Below are positions 10,053 through 20,900 of a stretch of 37,015 bases of DNA, piece by piece (the first letter of the stretch is position 1; each line of letters starts with the position of its first letter). This DNA comes from Schoenoplectus triqueter. Lineage: Eukaryota; Streptophyta; Magnoliopsida; Poales; Cyperaceae. The stretch lies in the NCBI GenBank assembly GCA_964058805.1, contig CAXKVV010000703.1, forward strand, positions 1 through 37,015. The letters run 5' to 3'. The position numbers were made by a program, and so were the translations under genes. The notes beneath the pieces are model-generated. The model was not told the origin of the DNA. It searched no databases and saw nothing but the letters and a program-made list of their open reading frames with translations.

Positions 10053-10427
10053 GGGTTAATATTCTCATAGATCACTAAATTTTGATGTTTATTTATATTT
10101 AGTCATTAAATTTTTATTTATCTGTTTTTAGTCACTGAACTTTGATGTTTATCCATATTTGATCACTTTCATTAGTTTTTTCATTCAAAAATAATTAAAA
10201 TAAAATTATATTTGTTGTCAAAACTAATTGAAATGAAAAATAGATAAATGAAATGAAATTATATTTATTTTTTATTAGTTTTTTAATTATTTTTTAATGA
10301 AAAAACTAATGAGAGTGATCAAATATGGATAAATATCAAAGTTTAGTAACTAAAAATAGATAAATAAAATTCAGTGATCAAATATGAATAAACATTGAAG
10401 TTCAATGACCAGTCAGAAAATCAATCC
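10053..10427. mobile_element. MITE with Mutator-like 9-bp target duplication
   Basis: This 375-bp element is absent from unit 1. It begins GGGTTAATATTCTC and its far end, read in reverse complement, begins GGATTGATTTTCTG. Inverted similarity continues into the arms (GATCACTAAATTTTGATG against GGTCATTGAACTTCAATG). Flanks are ATTAATAAA (10044-10052) and AATAATAAA (10428-10436), matching in 8 of 9 bases. The empty site in unit 1 (about 3152-3170) has one copy. The 9-bp duplication and G-start ends suggest a Mutator-type non-autonomous element. No coding capacity. Confidence 0.75.
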
Positions 10428-11360
10428 AATAATAAATAATAAACCTATTCGGTATTTTTTTTCTCTTTTCCTTTAAATCTGACAAAAAAAATTGCTGGCT
10501 GCAAAAAGTATAAATATCTCCTGCTAAGTTATTTTTTAAGCGTAGGATTCAATATCTTCATTTCTTTAGGTCAAATGATACATTTTACCACCAATCCTAA
10601 ACGGTTTACATCTTAGAAAGATCTGTAAAGCATACATTTAAATTAACCAAAAATAAAAATCTGTAAAGCATACATTTAATTAAATTAACCAAAAAAACTG
10701 TAAAGCATAAATACAAATTAACCAAAAAAAATAAGCACGTATATTTTTTTTTCTTCTTTTTCGGTCAGCCATTCTAAACTCTCCTCTCTTTTAATCAAAG
10801 AATTTAAATAGGCTAATGGCCTGCATTCATATAAATAATAATAATCAAACTAAAAAAATTGCCCAAAGGGAATTTCAAACTTTCACCAAGTGGTGTGGCG
10901 CAACTCAAATATCTGCAATTGTCAATAGGAAGAAATTGATAAATTTCACCGGGAATTTGCCCCCCGCTTGTCAACCAATTGGAACCTACAAAAGCAGTAG
11001 CATTAATAACAACCAAAACCATTAACTATTATAGCATCTAGCGATGAATTATTATATGAAAAGGATCATATGATTGTTATTTGATGAAAAGGATTTCTAA
11101 CAAGAATAAATTATACACTAAGGAGGTTTTCGCTTACATAAAAACAAAGTTTATAGTATCTAGTGAGAACTAATTAAGACCGACTAAACAGAATTGTCAA
11201 TATTACTTCTATTTAAGTGTTGAAGACAAAAATGTTAACACATCACAACCTACATTACAAGATTAATTACAAAAATATACTGCTGATTACAAAATGGCTT
11301 AGTGGAACAATGATCTTATTATTTTTTTAGTTTTGAGAATTAGAACTTATTTTAGTAGCA
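10428..11360. other. Intergenic sequence upstream of KCS copy 2
   Basis: Mostly alignable with unit 1 in blocks (for example the AGAAAGATCTGTAAAGCATA text near 10613). It also has a unit-2-only stretch at about 10850-10970, and three near-repeats of TCTGTAAAGCATACATTTAA at about 10620, 10660 and 10690. No gene is supported: the short open frames on both strands are not conserved between the units. Confidence 0.5.
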
Positions 11361-11368
11361 GCCGTAAC

Positions 11369-11805
11369 TAGGGGTGTTAATGGGTCGGGTCGGGTTCGGA
11401 TCGGATCATATTATTTTATTATTATTTTTGACCCAATCCGAACCCGACCCGATTAAATTCAGGTCAAAAAATCTTAACTCATACCCGACCCAATTGGGTC
11501 ACGGGTCGACCTGACCTGACCCGTGTAAAATAATTAAATAGGTATTAATTATTTTTATATAATTTTAAGCAATTAAATATTGATTAATTTATAATTAATC
11601 TTAATTAGTATATAATTAATGTAGATTTAAGCTTTAATTAGTACTAAATCATAAAATTACTTTAAAATCATAATTAATCGGATCGGGTCAGGTTGATCCG
11701 AACCCGACCTGATCCGATTCAAGTCAAAAGAAAATTAAATTCATACCGGATCAATTTATTTTCAGATCATGTCGGATTGGATCGGATCGATAATTGATAC
11801 CACTA
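11369..11805. mobile_element. hAT-type MITE with GCCGTAAC target duplication
   Basis: This 437-bp element is flanked by a perfect 8-bp direct repeat GCCGTAAC (11361-11368 and 11806-11813). Left end TAGGGGTGTTAATGGG; right end in reverse complement TAGTGGTATCAATTAT. Both ends carry GGGTCGGG/GATCGGATC-type arms around an AT-rich core. Unit 1 holds the unfilled target as TAGTAGCCGAACGCATT near 5205-5221. An 8-bp duplication with TAG-type ends is the mark of hAT elements. It sits about 190 bp upstream of the KCS copy 2 TATA box. Confidence 0.9.
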
Positions 11806-11996
11806 GCCGTAACGCATTATTCTTTTTTTATTTTTGAAATTTGGCAGTGGCTGCCAAGTACGAAAGAAAGGGACACCGTACTCATTATTCTGTAAGGAAA
11901 ATAAACTTTCCTAAAAAAAAATAACTAGTTGCCGGACACCACTTGACATCACAGGAAAAGTTGCAACAATTAGATCCAAACCCGGTTTTGGCTGAG

Positions 11997-12003
11997 TATA
12001 AAA
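11997..12003 (+). promoter_or_regulatory. TATA box of KCS copy 2
   Basis: TATAAAA in the context GGCTGAGTATAAAACAGGCTTG, equivalent to the box at 5350. Relative to copy 1, this promoter has about 45 extra bases some 50-100 bp upstream, near 11910-11955. Confidence 0.65.
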
Positions 12004-12066
12004 CAGGCTTGTGACTCTTTTTTTCTCAAAACGAATCAATCTCGTGCTCAAGAATTGAGACCTCAG

Positions 12067-13067
12067 GTTAGTGTCATCTTGTTGAGCTAAATAGCTAATT
12101 ATTATGTCAATTTATTCTTACTTTGTATTATTGAGTTACACCAATCTATGTTTTTTGATCTAAGCTATCATAAAAATGTTTGTACATTGAGCAAAATACA
12201 ATGGTTCAAAATTTATTTTACCATTTTCAAAATTTAAATCCAAGTTGCTCAATAAATTTTGAATATCAAAATATTAATTATGAACTACCAAAATTTAATA
12301 TTTTAAGATTTTTTTAATTATTTTTTTAAGATTTTTTTTTAGATAAGGGCCAAGTCGGTATACAAATGCCTCAATTTTTAAATTTCTACTGAAGAGGGTT
12401 CAAATGCCTCAATTTTTAAATTTCTAATAACTAAAAAAATATTTAGAATTGAAATATCAAAACATAACTGTTAGATTTAACTTAGATCATTTTCTTTATG
12501 TATGGATTAAAAATTATGACAATTGAATATTATTTTATATGACATCAAAAGCTTATAAAAAAACTAATATGATTAATTTTTGGATGTTGATTCTGTAACT
12601 TGTTGATTTTCATAAAATAAAAATGAAAAAAATGAATAAGTTATTATATGTAAGAAGAAAATATACTATAGATCAAATCTAACGGTTTATTTCATATTTT
12701 TGATAAAAAAATTTAGCTATTACAAAATTAAAAAGTTGAGACGTGATTGAGACATAAAAAATTTAAGATATTTGAACCATCCTCATCTTAAAAATAGTAT
12801 TTTTTTTGTATCCTATAAGATTATGTTACATAGAATTTATTGAGCAACTTGGATCAGAATTATGGACATGATAAATTATATTTCGAGCCATTTACATTTT
12901 GATCAAATATAAATATTTATATATAAGCTAGCTAGAGACAAACTCCTTATTTGCATTCTTAAACTTAATTTGTATCAGTAGTTTCACAATTTTTCTAGTG
13001 CTATTTAAACTTGTATCTCATGCTGACCACTAAATTTTTTTTTCTTTTGTTTGTTTGGTTGCTCAAG
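12067..13067 (+). other. 5'UTR intron of KCS copy 2
   Basis: Donor CTCAG|GTTAGT and acceptor GCTCAAG|GATATT, as in copy 1. It is longer than the copy 1 intron (1001 against 633 bp), mainly because of the foldback insertion at 12394-12784. Confidence 0.6.
12394..12784. mobile_element. Foldback MITE in 5'UTR intron of KCS copy 2
   Basis: Absent from unit 1. Left end GAGGGTTCAAATGCC; right end in reverse complement GAGGATGGTTCAAATATC. Inverted similarity recurs inside the element: CTGTTAGATTTAACTTAGATC near 12465 pairs with GATCAAATCTAACGG near 12671. The text CAAATGCCTCAATTTTTAAATTTCTA occurs twice, at 12363 and 12401, so a small duplication lies at the left edge and no clean target duplication was found. 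Non-coding. Confidence 0.6.
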
Positions 13068-13084
13068 GATATTTTGTCTCAAAC

Positions 13085-14644
13085 ATGGCTGAATCAACTG
13101 AACTGAAACCCTCAGCTGGCACTGATCCTTTACCCCAAAACAAATCATCACCTGAAACTGAGATTTCTGACCTCAAACAATCTGTAAAACTTAAGTATGT
13201 AAAACTCGGCTATCACTATATGATTACACACTTCTTTAATCTGCTCATTTGTCCCATTGTGATCACCATTTCAGTTCACCTCTCTACCTTCTCAACCAAC
13301 GACATCCGCGCTGTTTGGTCTCAACTCCATCTTGATCTCATCTCTATTGTGCTTTATTCCACATTTCTAATCCTACTTTCCACTGTCTATTTCCTCACCC
13401 GTCCTCGGCCTGTTTACTTGGTGGATTTTGCATGTTTCAAGCCAGATGAAAAAATAAAGTTGTCACGAGCCAAATACATGAAATGTATAGAATCATCCAA
13501 CAAGTTCACTGAAGAGAATATACAATTCCAGAGGAAAATCTTAGAGAGATCTGGGCTTGGTGATGAGACATATCTCCCTGCAGCAGTTACTGCCACACCA
13601 GCTGTGTGTACATTGGAGGAGGCCCGTAAGGAGGTCGAAACAGACATGTTTGGTGCCTTAGATGAACTATTTGCCAAAATAAAGATAAAAAAGAAGGATA
13701 TTGGTATTTTGATAGTGAATAGTAGTACATTCAACCCAACTCCTTCTCTATCCTCTATTGTGATTAATCGTTACAAATTAAGGGAGAACATAATTAGTTA
13801 CAATCTAGGAGGAATGGGTTGTAGCGCTGGTCTAATCTCCATTGATCTTGCTAAAGATCTCTTACAAACATACAGCAATTCATTTGCCCTGGTTGTTAGT
13901 GTGGAGGTGATAAATGTGAACAGCTATTTTGGTAATGACCGTTCAATGCTCGTGTCGAATACCCTCTTTCGGGTTGGTTGTGCTGCCATTTTGTTGTCAA
14001 ACCGCCGGTCTGACAGGTGGCGGTCAAAGTACCAATTGCAGTGCACAATGCGTACACACAAAGGCGCGGATGATAATGCCTTCAAATGTGTGTGGCAAAA
14101 AGAGGATAAAGATGGAAATCTCGGTATTTCTCTCTCAAAAAGTCTCATGACTGTCGCGGGAGATGCATTGAAGACAAACATCACCACCTTGGGACCACTT
14201 GTACTGCCAATGTCAGAGCAACTACTCTTTTTTGTGACCTTAGTTCTGAGGAAAGTGCTAAAAATGAAAATCAAGCCGTATATCCCTGATTTCAAACTTG
14301 CTTTTGAACACTTCTGCATACACGCTGGTGGTCGGGGTGTTCTAGATGAACTAGAAAAGAATCTACAACTAAGCCAGTGGCATTTGGAACCTTCTCGAAT
14401 GACCCTATACCGGTTTGGTAACACATCAAGCAGTTCGCTTTGGTATGAGTTGGCATACACCGAAGCTAAAGGAAGAATAAGGAGAGGTGACCGGACTTGG
14501 CAGATTGCATTCGGGTCAGGTTTTAAGTGCAATAGTGCGGTTTGGAAGGCACTTCGAACTATCAACCCGGTAAAGGAGAAAAGCCCCTGGACAGATGAAA
14601 TTGATAAGTTCCCTGTTTTGGTACCTAAAGTGTCTCCTTTCTAA
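13085..14644 (+). CDS. KCS: 3-ketoacyl-CoA synthase (KCS), tandem copy 2
   Basis: Paralogue of the gene at 6076 with the same role. 519 residues, single coding exon. Cys246, His413 and Asn446 are all kept, as are both membrane segments and the [14 protein letters not shown] motif. The start is set by alignment with copy 1 (MAESTELKP against MAQSTEPKP) and by the acceptor at 13067. By hand count 42 aligned residues differ from copy 1, 18 of them between residues 122 and 171. The C-terminus ends VSPF where copy 1 has VSPIME. In two places copy 2 is closer to the usual KCS text (DETYLP, MLVSN), which may mean it is the more conserved copy. Nothing suggests it is inactive. It is convergent with the channel gene ending at 16117. 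Confidence 0.95.
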   Translation: MAESTELKPSAGTDPLPQNKSSPETEISDLKQSVKLKYVKLGYHYMITHFFNLLICPIVITISVHLSTFSTNDIRAVWSQLHLDLISIVLYSTFLILLSTVYFLTRPRPVYLVDFACFKPDEKIKLSRAKYMKCIESSNKFTEENIQFQRKILERSGLGDETYLPAAVTATPAVCTLEEARKEVETDMFGALDELFAKIKIKKKDIGILIVNSSTFNPTPSLSSIVINRYKLRENIISYNLGGMGCSAGLISIDLAKDLLQTYSNSFALVVSVEVINVNSYFGNDRSMLVSNTLFRVGCAAILLSNRRSDRWRSKYQLQCTMRTHKGADDNAFKCVWQKEDKDGNLGISLSKSLMTVAGDALKTNITTLGPLVLPMSEQLLFFVTLVLRKVLKMKIKPYIPDFKLAFEHFCIHAGGRGVLDELEKNLQLSQWHLEPSRMTLYRFGNTSSSSLWYELAYTEAKGRIRRGDRTWQIAFGSGFKCNSAVWKALRTINPVKEKSPWTDEIDKFPVLVPKVSPF

Positions 14645-16116
14645 GATTAATTGATATATTATATATAAATTCAGTTCCTTTTTCTTTCTTTTTTTTTAAA
14701 CTTAATTTTCATTTCAAAATGGGAATGGAATATGTTGTTTTTTGTTTTCTGCCTTTTCTTCATACGATCTGTATTCGTTTGTGTATTTTTGTTTTTTTGT
14801 CTTCACGATGAATGAAAGTATCAACTCTCTTTTTTTTGTTTTGTTTTAATAACCTCTGCTTGGAAGGAGCTTTACTCTATAACGTTGTTGCCTCGCAATT
14901 CGCATAACAAATATATACATCAACTTGCTTCCCAGCTCTGTTTTGTGCTAGCACGTTGCTCCAAATAAAGTAGTTGGATTTTCTTTTAATTATTTGGTGT
15001 AAGCAGAGATACTGAATTCTCACTGGTTTCCATTAATTCGCTGAAGCTCTATTCACCACGGATGAAGAAACAACAAATGGAATTCTTAAGCCCGTATTTA
15101 AAAAAAATAGAGAAATTATTGTTGTAAAACTAGTCGAATGGTGTGTTAAGAATGAGCTAACCTGGAAGAATCACTAAATTTCTAAAAGATCTGGTACTTG
15201 GACAATTATAAGGTTTTGCATTCTGCTTCTAAAACCTCTTGGAAAATTATTGGCTCTTCATTTTTAATTAATTAGTTCTTTGTTTCAAAGAGTTTAATTT
15301 GAATAACTCTAGACAACGTGCCTGCAGAAATTAATTCGGAGTTAGATTTATTGTTTGTTGTATAACTGGGTTGTTGACATGATGGAAAGTTGGCCAATAT
15401 AATTGAAGCTTCTCTGATTAACATTGCATATAGTCAGAGTGCAGTGCCAGTGAATAAGCCCGCCTACTTTTTTAAATATTGTACTGTGTTATTCACATGT
15501 TAATTCCCCCACTTCATTTCCTTTTCCCCCTTGCTTTGTGCCACTCTATTAAATCGACAGTTATGTCGATATAAAGCATAAAACAAAAATAAAAAATAGA
15601 AAAACTGAAAATCATCCAATCAATTTACAGAAATCAATTAAATAAACCATTTGAATTCTGACGATAATTTTTTTTTGATTGTCAGAGCCCAAAACATATA
15701 ATTATTCAATTTCAAAGGTACACGAAAAAAACTCTTGTATTTTGAATTACATGATATATTCATTCAGAAAATTGAACTCTGTGCTCAAGTGAAAATTGCA
15801 TTACAAAATGGCAGTCAAGCTTGAAGAACCCTGTACTTTCTGCACACTTGTTATTTTTAAACTTCCATTTGCAATAATATAGTACAATCATGAGCCATGG
15901 CCAAGGAAAATAAAAAGAAGGGATGTCTACAAGAGAAAGGCCTTTGTCCTTCCTCCTGGTACACGAATTATCCTTACCCCCGCCACCACCCAAGCACACA
16001 CAATACCTGCCACGCCATTTCAGCCCTAATAATCCCTCCAAAAAGACCGTTCCAAAAAACAACAAAAAATTAATTTAACAAAAACAATTGTCAAATTTCC
16101 AACACGTGTGGTTTCC
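14645..16116. other. Spacer between KCS copy 2 and the channel gene, with both 3'UTRs
   Basis: The first 320 bp match the KCS copy 1 3' flank. From 14968 to 16120 there is no partner in unit 1. The part nearest 16116 should be the channel 3'UTR (minus strand); an open frame there at 16065-15760 has no recognisable motifs and is best read as untranslated sequence. Confidence 0.5.
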
Positions 16117-17985
16117 TCACTCTTCGCTGTCAGCTAGCACAAGGTGGTCCCCATCCCTTATTACAGCGACATCATTGATCTCAGCCCCATCAGTGGTGAA
16201 AACTCGAGTTGGTGCAAATCCAAATTTAGTCTCACCAAGCTTAAGAAGTTCATCTATAGACTCTGGCAAAAGCACCAATTTGCTTGCACCTTTCCCTATC
16301 TGTGGACAACTTATTGTAATGCGTGCTCCGGACCGAAGGTTGTCCAAAGCTGAAGTTGCCTCAGCACGCTGACCGTTCTGGTGAGCCAAGGAAAGTACAC
16401 CAAACACAGAATTGTTAAAGTTTGTTCTTCTTGTGCCTGAATTATCCTCCATCTGCCTCATTGAGACAGAATTATCCTCCATCTTCACTTGCCGCATCAC
16501 TGGCTCAGATCGGTATCTAGTAATTGATGCTGGGGTAGTTTTGGTTTTTTCTGCCATGGTACTTTGTTTTTTTCTAGCTTCAAAGATGGATACTATCTCC
16601 CCATGGCTTTGCTGGTCAGCTAGATCCCGTGGAGTTAAACCATCAAGATCGGGTGTGTCCATATCACATCCATTATCTAATAAAAACTCAACAAGTTCAA
16701 TGTTGCCATCACAAACCGCTTTGTGCAAAGCAGTCTGTCCATCTTTGTTTCTTGCAGTCACATCACCTCCATATTTTATTATGTTTTCAAGTAGGCCTTT
16801 GTTATTCTTTTCCACGGCAATATATGCATAAGGACCGCTATCCTCAGCCGAGAGAGTAGCCCCATTATAGCTGAGTAGTTGGGCTACTGATTCGTGGGAT
16901 CCAATTATGGCCTCCCCTAATGGAACCTTTCCATCAGCATCTGTAAATAGGATTTAAGAAATACATTTATCATTAACCCTGAAAATTAAAAAAAAACTTA
17001 ATTAAATACTATGAAGTATACTGTAAGTTGTCCTTTAATTCACTCTGTAGTAACCCATTTTACATACTAATGATTCACTCTTATGCACACAATTTATGGT
17101 ACGCATGCAGTTTGCTAAATGATACTGTAAAATCCAGTTCCTTTCCATCTGTTCAAATTAATCACTCATTAACTTAACAAATTGAGCAACAAAAAAAAAT
17201 CGATATCAGTTGATGTGGTTAAACATTACCAACATGTAGCATTATAGATCCTTAATTCATACTACAAGTTACCCCACAAGAAAATTTTGTGCAACCAGAA
17301 GTTCATTTCTGACAGTACACAGGGTGACCTAAAACCAGAGCAATACATGGGACATAATAAATTTGTATAAAATAGTTGCAAATAAAGAAACTGTACCTCA
17401 GTTAACAATCACCAAATAACAAGGGAAGCCAATAATACTGATGATGTGATTAATATACAGAAAATGGCAACAAAGAAGTTCTTAAAAATATCCTTAGCTT
17501 ACCTCTGCAATTTGGGTCCGCACCAAACTGTAGAAGGAAACGCACACATTGCTCATTTCCCCTTGAAGCCGCTATATGCTATTGAATTGTTTGGAGTTAA
17601 AAAAAAGGAAATGATCAAACAATGTCGAAATAAGCCCAACATAACAAAATGAAAAAATAGTTTCAACATCGGTAGACGCCTGGAACATAATAAATTGACA
17701 CTAAAAATATTATTTTCTTTGGTGAATCCAACTTACAAAACCATCTAGTTTTTCACCCTTTCAAGTTCAAGTTGGCTTTCTTACCAGTGGGGTGCGATAG
17801 TCACTGTCACATTCATTGGGGTCAAGGCCACGCCTCAAGAGTTGTTGCAATAATGTAACATCACCTCTAACCACTGCAAAGGTTAGAGTGAGAGGCAAAT
17901 CCAATCGTCCTCTTGTCACCATATTCTCTATCTCTTTCAACATCGTATTGAAGGCTGGATCCACACTCATTTCACTTTTCAGGTA
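16117..17985 (-). CDS. AKT1: Channel exons 9-11: ankyrin repeats and KHA domain
   Basis: Exon 9 (17985-17785) begins [12 protein letters not shown] and enters the ankyrin block ([20 protein letters not shown]). Exon 10 (17578-17503) is one repeat, [19 protein letters not shown]. Exon 11 (16940-16117) has the remaining repeats, including [20 protein letters not shown], then a charged linker with the near-repeats [11 protein letters not shown] and [10 protein letters not shown]. It ends in the KHA domain, RITISCP to [20 protein letters not shown]. The ankyrin block is the CIPK-binding part in AKT1; KHA mediates channel assembly. Exons 10-11 lie inside duplication unit 2. Confidence 0.92.
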
Positions 17986-20900
17986 CTACAAAAAAGATTG
18001 TAATAGGTAATAATCCATCAAGCGAATAGACATCAGGGCACAAAATTTCAAAATTATGCGTGCACAGTTTATTCAAATATAAGAAACATATTTGTAATTT
18101 TAATATTTAATTTTGATAACCATTGAGTTATTTATTGAAGTTATCAAAAGCAGTTGGTTTTCTAGATATCCTCTCCCAGAGAGTAGAATTTACACCACAA
18201 TATTATGTACAATTCTTGATGATTGTGAAGTTTAGTGATTGGATTACTAAGAACAAACCTCAAGTAAATTGTTGATAATTATGGTGCCTTCAACCACATT
18301 CGATTGAATCAGATTAAGAAAGCTAGCTCGGCTGAGTCGTAGCAGCTGGGACAATGTGCGGGTCCGAACAGTAAACAATTGGGGTTTGTAACAAAGAACC
18401 CCTATTTCTCCTACCAAATCACCATGTTTGGCTATTTTTATGATCTGCATTTTTCAAAATAATTTGTTCAACTTCCCTTCAGTTTCACTGATTATTGAAA
18501 TTTTATTTTTTAAAAATTGCACACAATAATAGATGCTTACCTGATCGCCTTCTCTATGGTCAATTAAGTCCTGAAAAAAAAAATTAGAGAGTCACTGAAT
18601 CTGATGAACTGACAACGCAAATTCAGAATGATAATAGTTCAATATAAAACAATTGTATCACTTACCACTTTTCCAGTTACTATGATGTAGAAATCTGTAG
18701 GAGCCTCATTTTGCAAAATAACATCTTCTCTTGGAGCAAAATATTCAGGTTTCATCTCTGCAACCTATGATTAGAACTAGTTAAGCCAAAATGATTACAA
18801 AAGAGAAGTAAAATAAAATATCCACATTAACAATTTTACATCGGTATGTACATTTCTTCTATAGGTTATTATACCATTGCTAATGATGTATTGTGAACTT
18901 AAGGGCCCAGTAATGCATGAGAGTTGATACGAGACCATTTCTGGCAATTCCTTTAAGTTAGAACAGTACCAGTAAAGTGCCTGTTTATCAAAGAGAGAGA
19001 GAGAGAGACCAGTTGGAAAAGGAGGTCGTTGGAAACACCATGGAACAAATATGTATTATGAACCAGGTCAAAAAACAGATGGTGCGAGATGCTTGACCGA
19101 ATAGCCTTTGGCAGTACATCTAGTGTCTCTTGCTGCTGGAGCCCTTCTGAGTCAGTACGGAACTTTAAGCTTAAGTGGGATATCATCTGATCTTGGAGCC
19201 GTACTGGTAGGTCGTTTCTCTTTGCAAAACTCATAGCTGCTTGTATTGTATCTCTCTGTTTTTGAACAAAAAAGGATAATTAAATGTCAATTCTTAAAAA
19301 TGCATCTTATTATGCAAATATGTGAATTACTGCTCATTTTATTATGTTCCTAAAGCAGACTCAAAACTGATGTTTATATATAACAAATTAAAAGTAGCTG
19401 GTCACTGATAAATATTATCAACTGTCAATGGACAAGTCATGCTAATCTAACTCGATCAAAATAACTATTTACACCTTAGAACCCTCAATGTACCAAATCC
19501 ATAAGCATGTCAACTAGTATGTAGATGTAGTTCAGTTTTAACTCAATTACCATAAAGAGGAACCTTATTTATGCCAAAATTGTCAGTATTTAAGGATTAT
19601 TATTACACATTGTCCATCAGATTTCAAGGTTTTATCTTCTTTTCTTTTTGCTCTTTTTTTTTTGGTGGAGGCAAAGATCCCACTACATTTTCAATAAGAA
19701 GAACATAAATAAGGACAGGGCTGTAGAGAGATAAAGGAATACAAGATGGGGAAAAAATCACAGGAAACTAAATTTTCAATAAGAAAAATAAAAGGAAAAT
19801 GTAATAGAAAATGAAGGATAATGGCCCATCACAGCATATTAGCATATGGATTATGGAAGCAGCAGCGGCTGGAATAACAGAAAGGGGCATAATAGATGAT
19901 GAGGAGGAGAGCGGTAACTGTAATAAAGGGCAAGATGGAAGAGGAATCCAAGACTAGTTGGAGGTAAAAGGGGGAGGCAGCAAGTACTCTTTCTCAAGCT
20001 GAATTTTGAAATTTGAAAGATCTTCTCTATGTAGTAATTTGCATTCAGTTAAAAAATTGTAATATTAAATTTTGATGGTCTTAATTAAATAACTACTTTG
20101 GTTGTTAGATACTTACAAATTTCCTTGTACGGTTGGTGGAGTGTACAACCAAGTTGGTCATGTTACCAATCAAATAGGCTGTGAGACCAAGATTGAAGAG
20201 CATATAGAATATGTTAAAAATCTTTTCTCCATTATTCTCTGCATGGAAATCACCGTAGCCAACTGTGGTTAAGGTCGTGATTGACCAGTACATGGAAGTG
20301 ACGTACCGGATCGCAATGCTCTCATTGTGAAAATCGGGCATGGAATTACCAATCCAGGTCTCCACTGGATTCTTATAACGATCTGCTAAGAGATAATAAA
20401 AGCAAGCAGCAGAATGCACAGCAAAGAGCGTTACCTACACCACAAAGAGAAACAACATTTTAAGGATGGTATGATTAAGAAGAAAAAAGAAGTTTGATAT
20501 CCCATTTAAATTCTTTAATCTCTTACAAAAATGAGTTTTGCACATCTGACCCAGAAGTAGCTAAAATCTCTATTCTTCTCCAATCTATAAGAGTAATAGA
20601 AAACATAGGTTAGTAACAGATGTTTAATAAATTTCATGTCTAACCCAGAAGTAACTGCTAACTTTGGTGCTTTATATGCGCAACTGATACAGACTAATGG
20701 CTATGATAATTTGGTGCTATTTGTGTGCAACTGACTGCAGGTTAAACTATCATACTGTGGTCCTATTTGTGTGGAATTAACTGCAGGTTAAACTATGATA
20801 CTGTGTCACTATTTGTGTGTAACTGACTGCAGGTTAATCCATGGTACTTTGGTGCTATTTGTGTGCAACATATCGCAGGTTCTATACTGAACTAAATACC

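Larger units (their letters stand above)
9822..17708. repeat. Tandem duplication unit 2 (KCS copy 2 plus channel 3' exons)
   Basis: Partner of 2926-9821. It holds KCS copy 2 and the working exons 10-11 of the channel. It is about 1 kb longer because of three MITE-like insertions (10053-10427, 11369-11805, 12394-12784) and a longer KCS-to-channel spacer, partly offset by insertions in unit 1. The right edge, near 17708, lies in channel intron 9, between exon 10 (17503-17578) and exon 9 (17785-17985). Confidence 0.9.

Noticed and set aside
15760..16065. 101-residue minus-strand open frame after the channel stop codon
   Set aside because: Best explained as channel 3'UTR; Gly-run and no conserved motif.
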